A DNA stretch of 64,000 nt, taken from the NCBI RefSeq assembly GCF_031143425.1, contig NC_090451.1, forward strand, positions 352,292,339-352,356,338, given 5' to 3'. The notes under the pieces are model-generated. The model made no database searches, was not told the DNA's origin, and saw only the letters and a list, made by a program, of their open reading frames with translations. Below, piece after piece: positions 22,551-34,133 of this stretch. A program made the position numbers and the translations under genes. Each line of letters begins with the position of its first letter. Positions within the stretch are counted from its first letter, which is position 1. This stretch comes from Pleurodeles waltl (taxonomy: Eukaryota > Chordata > Amphibia > Caudata > Salamandridae).

Positions 22551-25247
22551 CTATGTAGAAAGTTGGCTCTGTATGTACTATTTCAAAGTAAGAAATAGCA
22601 TGCACAGAGTCCAAGGGTTCCCCTTAGAGGTAAGATAGTGGCAAAAAGAGATAATTCTAATGCTCTATTTTGTAGTAGTGTGGTCGAGCAGTAGGCTTAT
22701 CAGAGGGTAGTGTTAAGCATTTGTTGTACTCACACACACACACACACACACACACAGGCAATAAATGAGGAACACACACTAAAATACAATTCCAGGCCAA
22801 TAGGTTTTTATATAGAAAAATATATTTTCTTAGTTTATTTTAAGAACCACAGGTTCAAGATTTACAAGTAATACTTCAAATGAAAGGTATTTCACTCAGG
22901 TATTCTAGGAACTTTGAATAATCACAATAGCATGTATAGTTTTGACAAAAATGCCAATATACTATTTTAAAAGTGGACAGTGCAAAAATCAACAGTTCCT
23001 GGGGTAGGTAAGTATTTGTTAAGTTCACAGGTAAGTAAAACACTTACAGGGTTCAAAGTTGGGTCCAAGGTAGCCCACCGTTGGGGGTTCAAGGCAACCC
23101 CAAAGTTACCACACTAGCAGCTCAGGGGCGGTCAGGTGCAGAGGTCAAAGTGGTGCCCAAAACAAATAGGCTTCAATGGAAATAGGGCTGCCCTGGTTCT
23201 AGTCTGCCAGCAGGTAAGTACCTGCGTCCTCGGAGGGCAGACCAGGGGGGTTTTGTAGGGCACCGGGGGGACACAAGCAGACACAGAAAGTACACCCTCA
23301 GGGGAACAGGGACGGCCGGGTGCAGAGTGCAAACAGGTGTCGGGTTTCAGATAGGAGTCAATGGGGAGACCTGGGGGTCTCTTCAACGATGCAGGCAGGC
23401 ACAGCGGGGGGCTCCTCGGGGTAGCCACCACCTGGGCTAGGCAGAGGGTCGTCTGGGGGTCGCTCCTGCACTGGAGTTCGGTTCCTTCAGGTCCTGGGGG
23501 CTGCGGGTGCAGTGCTGGTTCCAGGTGTCGGGTTCCTTGTTACAGGCAGTCGCGGTCAGGGGGAGCCTCTGGATTTCCTCTGCAGGCGTCGCTGTGGGGG
23601 TGCAGGGGGGTCAACTCTGGCTACTCACGGCTCACAGTTGCCGGGGAGTCCTCCCTGTAGTGTTAGTTTTCCACAGGTCGAGCCGGGGGCGCCAGGTGCA
23701 GAGTGGAAAGTCTCACGCTTCCGGCAGGAAACGTGTGGTCTTTAAATGTTGCTTCTTTGTTGCAGAAGGTTGCAGTTTCTTGAACAGGGCTGCTGTTCTC
23801 GGGAACTTCTTGGTCCTTTAGATGCAGGGTAGTCCTCTGAGGCTTCAGAGGTCGCTGGACCCTGTTGGATGCATCGCTGTTGCAGTTTTCTTCGAAGTAG
23901 GGAGACAGGCCGGTGGGACTGGGGCCAAATCAGTTGTAATCTACGTCTTCACTGCAGGGCTTCAGGTCAGCAGTCCTTCTTCTTTAGGTTGCAGGAATCT
24001 ATCTTCCTTGGTTCTGGTAGCCCCTAAATACTGAATTTATGGGTGTGTTTAGGTCTGGGAGGGCAGTAGCCAATGGCTACTGGCCCTGAGGGTGGCTACA
24101 CCCTCTTTGTGCCTCCTCCCTGTGGGGAGGGGGGCACATCCCTAATCCTGTTGGGGGAATCCGCCTTCTACAAGATGGAGGATTTCTTAAAGTAAGAGTC
24201 ACCTCAGCTCAGGACACCTTAGGGGCTGTCCTGACTGGGGGGTTGACTCCTCCTTGTTTTCCTCATTATCTCCTCCAGGCTTGCCGCCAAAAGTGGGGGC
24301 AGTGGCCGGAGGGGCGGGCAACTCCACTAGCTGGGATGCCCTGTGGCACTGTAACAAAGGGGGTGAGCCTTTGAGGCTCACCGCCAGGTGTTACAGTTCC
24401 TGCAGGGGGAGGTGAGAAGCACCTCCACCCAGTACAGGCTTTGTTTCTGGCCACAGAGTGACAAAGGCACTCTCCCCATTTGGCCAGCAACATGTCTGGT
24501 GTGTGGCAGGCAGGCAGAAATTAGTCAGCCCACACTGGAAGTCGGGTATGTTTTCAGGGGGAATCTCTAAGATGCCCTCTGGGTGTATTTTACAATAAAT
24601 TGCACACTGGCATCAGTGTGCATTTATTGTGCTGAGAAGTTTGATACCAAACTTCCCAGTTTTGAGTGTAACCATTATGGTGCTGTGGAGTTCGTGTCTG
24701 ACAGACTCCCAGAGCATATACTCTTATGGCTTCCCTGCACTTACAGTGTCTAAGGTTTTACTTAGACACTGTAGGGGCATAGTGCTCATGCACATATGCC
24801 CTCACCTGTGGTATAGTGTACCCTGCCTTAGGGCTGTAAGGCCTGCTAGAGGGGTGACTTACCTATGCCACAGGCAGTGTGAGGTTGGCATGGCACTCTG
24901 AGGGGAGTGCCATGTCGACTTAGTCATTTTCTCCCCACCAGCACACACAAGCTGTGAGGCAGTGTGCATGGGCTGAGTGAGGGGTCTCTAGGGTGGCAAA
25001 AGACATGCTGCAGCCCTTAGAGACCTTCCCTGGCAGCAGGGCCCTTGGTACCAGGGGTACCAGTTACAAGGGACTTACCTGAGTGTCAGGGTTGTGCCAG
25101 TTGTGGAGACAAAGGTACAGTTTAGGGAAAGAACACTGGTCCTGGGGCCTGGTTAGCAGGGTCACAGCACACTTTCAAATCATAACTTGGCATCAGCAAA
25201 GGCAAAATGTCAGGGGGTAACCATGCCAAGGAGGCATTTCCTTACAA
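22551..25247 (+). mobile_element. R2 interspersed repeat, 2.7 kb, full length
   Basis: The sequence starts TGTAGAAAGTTGGCTCTG and ends CCAAGGAGGCATTTCCTTACA, giving short inverted termini (TGTA.G.AA) like those of R1. A reversed partial copy lies at 28728-29890 and matches over the middle (cagtcgcggtcagggggagcctctgg, the CAACGGTGGGCTGCCT-type block reversed, and the aaacacacccctaaatt block). The body is GC-rich in the centre and has no recognisable protein. No target-site duplication is obvious. Either an LTR or a non-autonomous DNA element is possible. Confidence 0.75.
22731..22756 (+). repeat. (CA)n microsatellite within R2
   Basis: About 13 CA dinucleotide units lie inside R2. They are probably an expansion of a short CA tract of the family. 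Confidence 0.9.
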
Positions 25248-25849
25248 TCGTAAACTGACCCAAAGTGTGTGTGCTATTAGCAATAGCTAAATAACAAAGT
25301 TACTGGGATGGTGCCCAATTATTGCCTAACTAAAGTGTGCTTGCAGTTTACAATAATACAGCAGATATACTAAAAGGTAAAACACATTGCTTGACCTAAA
25401 AGTTACATCTGGCCTAAAATTCTTATACACTTAAACTAACCTAAAGTGCCTATGCAATCAGCAGGAACCAGCAACAAATGGACTTGAGGAGGTTCAAGTT
25501 AATAAACATGACCTCAATTTGTCTAGTGATCACAAGATAATTAAAGTCTGCTTTCTTGAAAGGTTCTTGTAATAAACAGCAGTTATTTGGCACTTGTGCT
25601 TTCTCCAAAAACCTATCAAATTCGTAATTTTGTAACAAAATGGTTGAATCGCTTAGAGTGATTCAAATTCTAGTACATCACCCTATTTAGCCACCTTACT
25701 TGAATGGTTCTTAAAAGCGACCAAGGATTGTATTACACTAGTGCTTTCTCCATGAATCTAACAAATTTATAATTTAGCTGTGGATCATACGGATTACAAC
25801 ACACTACTATAGCTGCCCTACAGGTCTGAGTACATCTCTCATTAAAGGT
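25248..25849. other. Unassigned intergenic DNA
   Basis: The stretch lies between the R2 terminus and the LINE on the minus strand. It has only short frames and no recognisable repeat boundary, and is AT-rich. Confidence 0.5.
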
Positions 25850-27360
25850 TCTCTTCAAAAACCTCCGGCAGAGGTCATGCAGGCAAGGACAGATGCAGAC
25901 TATATGGATAAGGTCTCAATGCCTCCATGAAACCGAGGTGGAGTTTCTCCATGCTGGAAGGTTAGCCATTGTTGGTATATTACCCAGGCACAATATCATT
26001 AAGCTTTGCTTCATTGGAACTGGAAAAGGGGTGTAAAGGTAACTAGTAAGAACAAGCTTGGAATAGTTCTTTATGATCATCCAAGTGTGGGAGTGGGCGC
26101 TGAACCTAATTTTGTCCTCTATAAATGACAGTGATTTGACAGGCCTATTGACAGCCTTTTTGAAAGAATAATACAGAGGACCGGCCTCCCACAACTCTTG
26201 ACGATGTAATTGATTAATGGAGGACTGCAAATATTTATTATAAACCGACTGCTGGTCCTTCTCAAGAGCTGACCAAAGAGTGCTGTTTAAAACATCATGA
26301 GCCCAACGTTATACCATGTTTTTATCGCAGTTGCTTTCCTGTCTAAGACTTGTAAGTCTTGTTGGATGAAGCCAAATTCCAAGCTAAGCTACGCTGGAGG
26401 GATAGATCGTGGTAGACTAAAACCTTGCCTAAACACGTTAAGTTAGATTTTATCCAGAAGAGTTGCATCCAAGCCGTACAGCACCACACTGGCATATGGG
26501 ACTGTCAGTAGAAGCTTAGCAGAAATCACTGTAAATAGCAGGTGAGGGACTGTGCAACTGTTTAGCCAGCGCATGAAAAAAGCATATATTAGCGCTGTGG
26601 CCTTTTTAATGTAGGAGCGCACCCCACACATCCAGATATATGGCTAGGTATTTATAGTGTGACACTGTATCCAGCATTGTGTTACTCAAGATCACTCTAA
26701 TAGGATGAAAGGGGAGGGAATCAACTAACATTAGTTTGGGTTTTGCAACGTTAATCTCCTGCTAGTTAGCTTTTACATAATTCACCAATAAATTTAAAGA
26801 TAATTTGAAACCTCCCTTTGTGTAGCTGAACAGGATGAGATCGTCCACATATAGTAAATGGGTTAGTTTGAAAGCTCCCAGACGGGGCGGATGGAGATTT
26901 TACTTGTCCAGAGTCAGAGGGAGATCAGCCGTAAACAAGTTAAATAAGTGTGAGGTTAGCACGCAGCCTTGCTTCAGGCCCAAATTTGTAGGGATTTTTC
27001 TCATCAATCTGGAACCATCGCCCATTTTAAAAACTGCAAAGTTTCTTGCTCTGAGAAGGCATCATTTACATTTTCTACTCATGCTACACAAGAAGAATTT
27101 AAGGCTTGAGGAAGCCAATCCCATTGATCTTCATTGGGAATTTGGTGGGTTGTTTCGATGATATGTTCTTTTAGATAGTTGTCAGAACTACATGTAGCTT
27201 TCTTTAAAACTGAATTTCCTATCCTGGCCGGGGACAGCTGATGCTTCTGCTGCATTGACAGCGAGAGAAGGTATCTGCATGGTTGGGGGTCTACTAAGCA
27301 CCATTCCCTAGTTTTCAGGAGAAAGTTAAAATTAAGTCTACTAATGCTTCTGACTTCCAT
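25850..27360 (-). mobile_element. LINE relic, reverse transcriptase and C-terminal part
   Basis: Read on the minus strand, this gives LGLKQGCVLTSHLFNLF (about 26990-26940, the 'GL.QGCPLSPLLFN' block) and then the catalytic LYVDDLILFS with the YVDD codons at 26840-26851. Next come LPFHPIRVILSNTMLDTVSHYKYL-like residues and, much later, a C-terminal block LCLGNIPTMANL followed by a CxxH-like segment typical of LINE protein ends (26230-25900). Stops and indels occur throughout. The frame at 27360-27079 may be the region upstream of RT but shows no clear motif. The 5' side ends at the R1 copy at 27406. Confidence 0.7.
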
Positions 27361-27405
27361 GTACAGTTGAGGTGATTTCTGATGAATTACTACTGAGCAG
27401 GATTA

Positions 27406-28725
27406 GGCGCTACAATGTCGCTGGTAGTCTTCTTGCTACTTTGTTGCAGTTTTGCAGGTGTCCTGGAGCAGTCAGCGGTGGATCCTTGGCAGATGTCAAA
27501 GAGGGAGATTCAGAGGAACTCTGGTGAGCTCTTGCATTCGTTATCTGAAGGAAAGCCCACAGGAGAGACCCTAAATAGCCCTCAGAGGAGGATTGGCCAC
27601 CTAGTCAGGTAAGCACCTATCAGGAGGGGTCTCTGACGTCACCTGCTGGCACTGGCCACTCAGAGGCCTCCGTTGTGTTCTCACACCTCTGCATTGAAGA
27701 TGGCAGAGGTCTGGGACACACTGGAGGAGCTCCGGGCACCACCCCTGGGGTGGTGATGGACAGGGGAGTGGTCACTCCCCTTTCCTTTGTCCAGTTTCGC
27801 ACCAGAGCATGGGCTGGGGGAATCCTTGAACCGGTGTAGACTGGCTTATGCATGGAGGGCACCATCTGTGCCCTTCAAAGCATTTCCAGAGGCTGGGGGA
27901 AGCTACTCCTCCCCAGCCCTTTACACCTATTTCCAAAGGGAGAGGTTTGGCAGTACCCGGGGTCCATGCTGGAGCCCCGGGGATGCATGGGATTGGCACC
28001 CCAATAACAGATTTAGCATGGGGGGGGGGGGCAATTCCATAATCTTAGACATGTTACATTGCCATATTTGGATTTACCATTGTGGAGCTCCATATAGGTA
28101 TTCACCTCTATGTAGTGCACGCGTGTAATGGTGTCCCCGCACTCACAAAGTCTGGCGAAATTGCCCTGAACTATGTGCGGGCACCTTGGCTAGTGCCAGG
28201 GTGCCCTCACACTTAGTAACTGCACCTAACCTTCGCTAAGTGAGGGTTAGACATATAGGTGACTTATAGGTTACTTAAGTGCAGTGTAAAATGGCTGTGA
28301 AATAACGTGGACGTTATTTCACTCAGGCTGCAGTGGCAGTCCTGTGTAAGAATTGTCTGAGCTCCCTATGGGTGGCAAAAACAAAGCTGCAGCCCATAGG
28401 GATCTCCTGGAACCCCAATACCCTGGGTACCTAGGTACAATATACTAGGGAATTATAAGGGTGTTCCAGTGTGCCAATCAGAATTGGTAAAAATGGTCAC
28501 TAGCCTGCAGTGACAGTTTTAAAGACAGAGAGAGCATAAGCACTGAGGTTCTGGTTAGCAGAGCCTCAGTGACACAGTTAGTCACCACACAGGGAACACA
28601 TTCAGGCCACAACTATGAGCACTGGGGTCTCGGCTAGCAGGATCCCACTGAGACAGGCAAAAACAAACTGGTACACAAGTAAAAATGGGGGTAACGTGCC
28701 AGGCAAGATGGTACTTTCCTACACC
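27406..28725 (-). mobile_element. R1 interspersed repeat, second minus-strand copy
   Basis: The copy is collinear with 1-1476 and is its closest relative in the window. On the minus strand it begins TGTAGGAAAGTACCATC at 28725 and is truncated at about 27406 inside R1, next to LINE sequence. A run of ten or more G at 28020-28030 is specific to this copy. No protein is encoded. Confidence 0.8.
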
Positions 28726-28727
28726 GT

Positions 28728-29890
28728 CCAGCCCTAAACACACCCCTAAATTGAGTTTTTAGGGGAGACCCTGAACCCAGGAAAACAGATTTCCTGACGA
28801 CCTAAAGAAGAAGGACTGCTGACCTGAAAGCCCTGCAGAGACAACGGAGACAACTGACTTGGCCCCAGCCCTACCGGCCTGTCTCCAGACTCACAGAACC
28901 TGCAACAGCGATGCATCCAGCGGGACCAGCAACCTCTGCCTACTCAGAGGACTGCCCTGAAACCCAAAGGACCAAGAAACTCCAGTGGGCACCGGCTGTG
29001 TCTAATCTACAAAGAAGAAACCATCTTTAAAGGGACTCCAGCCTTAGTCTGGCAGCGTGAGTCCCCAACACTTTGCACCCGATGCCCCCGGCTCATGTCA
29101 AGAACCAACACTGCAGCGAGGACTCCCAGGTGACTCCCACGACGTGGACACCCTGAGACTGCCTCCCTGCACCCCCACAGCGACGCCTGCAGAGAGAATC
29201 CAGAGGCTCTGCCTGACCACGGCTACCTGTTAACAAGGAACCCAACGCCTGGAAGAAGCACTGCACCCGCAGCCTCCAGGCCTGAGAGAAATCAACCACC
29301 GGTGCAGGAGTGACCAGCAAGTGGCCTTCATCGTTGCCCAGACGGTGGCTGGCCCGAGAAGCCCCCCTGTGCCCTGCCTGCATCGCCAGAGTGACCCCTG
29401 GGTCTCTCTTTGGTTTCTATCTAAAACCCGACACCTACTTTGCACACTGCACCCGTCTGTTCCTGTGTCGCTGAGGGTGTATTTTGTGTGCCTGTTTGGG
29501 ACCCCTCCAGTGCTCTACAAAACCACCCTGGTCTGCTCCCCGAGGATGCAGGTACTTACCTACTACCAGACTATAACCGGAGCACCCCTACTCTCCATAG
29601 GTGCCTATGTTATTTGTGCCCTACTTTGACCTCTACACCTGACCGGCACCGTGTTGCTGGGTTTTTTAGGTTGACTTGAACCCCCAACGGTGGGCTGCCT
29701 ATGCCCCGGAGACTGAATTTGTAAGTGCTTGACTTATCTGCTAAACTAACTTGTACTTACCTCCCCCAGAAACTGTTAATTTTTGCACTGTCCATTTTTA
29801 AAATAGCTTATTGCCATTTTTGCCAAAACTGTGTACTTACTGTTTTACTTCAAAGTTCCATACTTACCTATGCCAAGTACCTTACAATTT
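28728..29890 (-). mobile_element. R2 interspersed repeat, minus-strand fragment
   Basis: The reverse complement of this segment follows the R2 copy at 22551-25247 from about position 22870 to 24055 (blocks include the ccccaacggtgggctgcct, ctccccgaggatgcaggtacttacc and caaaaccaccctggtctgctcc regions). It stops abruptly at 28728 beside the R1 terminus. The remainder of R2 is not found on the far side of R1, so this is a truncated copy and not one split by R1. Confidence 0.75.
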
Positions 29891-30372
29891 ATGTCTGTGT
29901 TGCTGTCCGTTTTAATGAGGATGATAGAGCATGGTAAGCCCGGAACCATGACTGGTGTTGCATATAGTGCCGCCATCGGACCCTTCAGATATGAAATTAT
30001 TGATTTCCCAGCTTTCACAGGTGGATTATTCAACGGGGGAACCTCCACCAAGCAGCTTTCAGTTGCCTTTCCTCGCTTATTAGTTGTATTTGAGTCCTTA
30101 GAAAACAGCCTCTTGCAGGACTGGTTTCCTACCTGCTGACGGGCTTTCCCAGATTTCATTTTCAGAAGAATTCTCAAAAAGAACTGCTGCTGCTGGGCCT
30201 CCTTGGGCTTGTCTGATAACTTCTTGTTCCTGCATTGTCTTTTGTTTCCCAGTGTATACTTGCATGCAGCCCTATGGGCACTCCTGGTTCCGAGAGTGTA
30301 GAGCGTAAAAACCGGGGGGTGGGGGGAGGAACACACCGGACTGCAAGCCGCACTCAGACGTAGCTGGGCCAC
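29845..30372 (-). CDS. Hypothetical 175-residue reading frame
   Basis: This open frame on the minus strand overlaps the end of the R2 fragment. The protein has a Cys-rich start, a basic middle (KRQCRNKKLSDKPKEAQQQQ), a KMKSGKARQQ segment and no recognisable domain. It could be the start of a LINE ORF1 or a chance frame. I do not recognise it and see no promoter or splice site that supports expression. Confidence 0.2.
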   Translation of the reverse strand: MAQLRLSAACSPVCSSPHPPVFTLYTLGTRSAHRAACKYTLGNKRQCRNKKLSDKPKEAQQQQFFLRILLKMKSGKARQQVGNQSCKRLFSKDSNTTNKRGKATESCLVEVPPLNNPPVKAGKSIISYLKGPMAALYATPVMVPGLPCSIILIKTDSNTDINCKVLGIGKYGTLK

Positions 30373-30825
30373 TTCCGCAGTTACTGGGCTCTACCAATGT
30401 ATAGGTGACCTAATGTCCACCGTTCCCTTATGACTGCCTTCAAATAACCTTCTTTTAGTTCTCTTAGTTGTACAACTTCAAAGGCAGGCTCAGAACCTGG
30501 TTGAAGATTAGCTGTGGTTAGTTAACTAGGACAGTGGAGAATAATTACTCTATGTTGCTTTCATTATAATTTGCTTTAATTATGCCATTTTATGCAACTT
30601 AAAGATGATGGTGTTGTACCTCCGGCTAATCCGTTCACCAATTGCTCAGTGTATAGATTTCCAGTTCAGATAGTTACTTGGTCATGGGTATAATTCTCTG
30701 CAAGATGCTAAACTCCAAATCGATACAACCAAGTAAAGCGGTAGGCCCCACAGGAGGTGGTTTGCCGAGTGCCTGTCAGTCATTTTAACAACTCTCTGTG
30801 TGCCTTCCTGTCAAACCCCTGCAAC
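30373..30825. other. Unassigned intergenic DNA
   Basis: There are no frames with domains and no repeat matched elsewhere in the window. It ends where the first flanking direct repeat begins. Confidence 0.5.
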
Positions 30826-31192
30826 TCAGCTGGCCTCTGCGGCACAATAACACATCCACATGCTCACCTTCACTGCCAAGTAAATCCCGGGCCAGGTCCT
30901 ACTCCGGGCAGCTGTATCTGTAAATTAGCCCGCAACATGTCTGGAGCCGCTGGTAGTGAGAGCCGCTGCTGCAAACCTCAATCAGCTGTGCCGTGGAGGC
31001 CGCCACGGTCTCAGCTTGACAGCTTTCGGCTTGGCGGGATGTAACTGCCTGATAGCCGATTAGAACCGGGCTGCGACCAAGGCAAGTAGGGGTGACACAG
31101 CCCCAGCCCCTCGCCGCTTACCTCCGCACTTCTCTCTCCCTCGCCGCCTCGGTCCTTAGTCCTCTCTCCTTGCAGCTTGCGCCTCCCTTTCT
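30826..31192. repeat. Direct repeat P, copy 1
   Basis: The sequence matches 34795-35168 in the same orientation over about 365 bases, with roughly a dozen differences visible. It is CpG-containing and GC-rich (cccgggccaggtcctactccgggcagc, gccgtggaggccgccacgg). It abuts the end of the tandem repeat array at 31193. Together with copy 2 it brackets the recombinase-hydrolase module. Confidence 0.9.
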
Positions 31193-33472
31193 GAAACCCC
31201 CCCCAGACGGCCCATTCCCGCAAATGATAACACAACAGTTGGTATGTGTTTGGAAAATCTTTTGGCCGCAGTTTATTGAACCGTTAGTTTACAGCATATC
31301 CGCCCTGCTTTTATGAGGGCATACATCATTCTGTCAGGTTGTTGTTATGAGCGCATTTGTGTCATACATCGCTTTGCATTTCCGATAATTTTAAACTTGA
31401 CAATAAATTCTTGTGACATGCTGTTCGTTCTTCCTTTTTTTTCCAGTAGGAAGGTACTCGTTTCTCTTTAGGCTTAACTCGCTACCTTGCTTAGTTCTTG
31501 TGTCCCGCTCTCCGGCGGACCCGGGCTGCGAGTGCCGTGTTTTCCGAGTACCTCCGCTGGCTGCCTTACCCTGCCGTGAGGCATCCCAAGGTAAGTAGCC
31601 CTGCCACCCCGCTGCGTTGGGTGTGGCCTTTGTAGTTCTTTTTTCTCTCTCCTTTCCGCCTTACCCTGCCACTGTCTGCTATCCGTTTGCCCAGCCTGCG
31701 ACGCTCTGGGTGCCTGATGTTAGGTGTGGGTGGGTGGGTTTTGTTTTTTCTTCTGCTGCCCGGTCTCCTGCAATCTTTGTGCATCCTTTGAGCCGGGCAG
31801 CCTTTTTATCCCCCATTCTTGCCCTCCAGGTGTTTGGGCACAATTCAAATGATGCCCGTGCACCCCATTGGGTTACCTGCCCATTTCCTGCCCTCCCCTT
31901 TCCGTTTCCGCCAAAACATCCTGCTTGCGTTCTGGCCGGAAAGGGTGGGGTGCTTGTTTTGTTTCTTCGGGGGTACTTCCGGCCCCCCCTTTTTCTTTGA
32001 TTTTTTGGCCGCCGCGTTCGACGCATTTCTTTGCTCAGGGCCGCGATGTGGTTTCCGCTCCTACCCTTACGACCTCCCTACGGTCGCGGGCCTTCGCCCA
32101 AAACCCCCCCAGACGGCCCATTCCCGCAAATGATAACACAACAGTTGGTATGTGTTTGGAAAATCTTTTGGCCGCAGTTTATTGAACCGTTAGTTTACAG
32201 CATATCCGCCCTGCTTTTATGAGGGCATACATCATTCTGTCAGGTTGTTGTTATGAGCGCATTTGTGTCATACATCGCTTTGCATTTCTGATAATTTTAA
32301 ACTTGACAATAAATTCTTGTGACATGCTGTTCTTTCTTCCTTTTTTTTCCAGTAGGAAGGTACTCGTTTCTCTTTAGGCTTAACTCGCTACCTTGCTTAG
32401 TTCTTGTGTCCCGCTCTCCGGCGGACCCGGGCTGCGAGTGCCGTGTTTTCCGAGTACCTCCGCTGGCTGCCTTACCCTGCCGTGAGGCATCCCAAGGTAA
32501 GTAGCCCTGCCACCCCGCTGCGTTGGGTGTGGCCTTTGTAGTTCTTTTTTCTCTCTCCTTTCCGCCTTACCCTGCCACTGTCTGCTATCCGTTTGCCCAG
32601 CCTGCGACGCTCTGGGTGCCTGATGTTAGGTGTGGGTGGGTGGGTTTTGTTTTTTCTTCTGCTGCCCGGTCTCCTGCAATCTTTGTGCATCCTTTGAGCC
32701 GGGCAGCCTTTTTATCCCCCATTCTTGCCCTCCAGGTGTTTGGGCACAATTCAAATGATGCCCGTGCACCCCATTGGGTTACCTGCCCATTTCCTGCCCT
32801 CCCCTTTCCGTTTCCGCCAAAACATCCTGCTTGCGTTCTGGCCGGAAAGGGTGGGGTGCTTGTTTTGTTTCTTCGGGGGTACTTCCGGCCCCCCCTTTTT
32901 CTTTGATTTTTTGGCCGCCGCGTTCGACGCATTTCTTTGCTCAGGGCCGCGATGTGGTTTCCGCTCCTACCCTTACGACCTCCCTACGGTCGCGGGCCTT
33001 CGCCCAAAACCCCCCCAGACGGCCCATTCCCGCAAATGATAACACAACAGTTGGTATGTGTTTGGAAAATCTTTTGGCCGCAGTTTATTGAACCGTTAGT
33101 TTACAGCATATCCGCCCTGCTTTTATGAGGGCATACATCATTCTGTCAGGTTGTTGTTATGAGCGCATTTGTGTCATACATCGCTTTGCATTTCTGATAA
33201 TTTTAAACTTGACAATAAATTCTTGTGACATGCTGTTCTTTCTTCCTTTTTTTTCCAGTAGGAAGGTACTCGTTTCTCTTTAGGCTTAACTCGCTACCTT
33301 GCTTAGTTCTTGTGTCCCGCTCTCCGGCGGACCCGGGCTGCGAGTGCCTTGTTTTCCGAGTACCTCCGCTGGCTGCCTTACCCTGCCGTGAGGCATCCCA
33401 AGGTAAGTAGCCCTGCCACCCCGCTGCGTTTGGTGTGGCCTTTGTAGTTCTTTTTTATCTCTCCTTTCCGCC
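31193..33472 (-). repeat. 906-bp tandem repeat, two and a half units (split-direct-repeat-like 3' end)
   Basis: The phrase AGACGGCCCATTCCCGCAAATG occurs at 31205, 32111 and 33017, exactly 906 bases apart each time. Units one and two are almost identical, and the third breaks off at about 33472 (456 bases). Writing each unit as b+a, the order is b-a-b-a-b. On the minus strand, downstream of the recombinase-hydrolase frame, this is the B1-A2-B2 layout of Ngaro split direct repeats with one extra a-b pair. Each unit holds a minus-strand AATAAA; in the last unit it is at 31272-31277, about 80 bases before the array end, as expected for an element 3' terminus. The plus strand also has an acceptor-like ttttttttccag and a donor-like caaggtaagt framing ~140 bases. 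Confidence 0.85.
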
Positions 33473-33524
33473 ACGCCGTCCTTCGAGCTACCGTTCGAGG
33501 GCGGCTCCCCCACTTCTTTTGAGT

Positions 33525-34086
33525 TTATTCGCAGCCGGCCAACTGCAGGGCAGCCCACAAGTTGTTCCAGAAGACCTCGGTCCCCTGGCGGGACAGGTGT
33601 ACCCCGTCCGTCGCAAAGTATTCTGGCCTCTGTAGGTTGATCAGCCCATGTCTGATGCTCTCCCAGCCGTTTTGCATGCAGAATTTCTTTGCAGCTACGT
33701 TCAGCTTCTTCCTTGATCTGTCCAGCGCGCCTGCTGACATGGCCCCTCTCCATTTCTTCCTGGGAATGATTTCTGACCACATCAAAGTTGCTTTCCCAAG
33801 CCGCCTGGCTGCTGCCACGAGGTTTGCACGAATGTTTGTAAATAGTTCCTTCCTGCTGAGTTGTGCCAATTCGTTACCCCCTAGGTGGATGATCATTACG
33901 TCGGGTTCTGGGTGTTGTGAGGCCAGGAGCTCCCCAAGCCTGTCTTGAAAATGCTCCCATTTCATGCCCGGGAAGCCAAACCAATTCACATCTGTTTGAC
34001 GAGGGCGTTGCGCACTCGTGGGGTCGCCTGATTCCCACCACGCCTGTGTTCTGTGCACGAAAGAATGACCGATTATCCATGCTGTT
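33525..34086 (-). pseudogene. SGNH hydrolase domain of a Ngaro-like element
   Basis: The minus-strand frame (numbered start at 34058, with the domain beginning just upstream) carries the SGNH hydrolase blocks in order: GHSFV with the nucleophile Ser, a Gly-containing block (GFPGMKW), IIHLGGNEL with the Asn, and ATDGVHLSRQGTEVFW with the Asp-x-x-His pair. The catalytic residues are all present and the domain has no internal stop over ~178 residues. It follows the recombinase in the same frame, separated by a single TAG. A hydrolase of this type is known from Ngaro retrotransposons; its role there is not established. Confidence 0.8.
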
Positions 34087-34133
34087 CTGTGCTGACCTGT
34101 GTGTGTAATGGGAAAATGAGGGACTAGTTTTTG

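Noticed and set aside
22731..22756. Possible CRISPR or direct-repeat array
   Set aside because: It is a simple CA microsatellite; there are no spacers and the genome is a eukaryote.
31413..33410. Repeated frames of 61, 127, 104 and 105 codons, three sets
   Set aside because: They recur only because of the 906-bp tandem repeat and have no domain; the element's genes are on the other strand.
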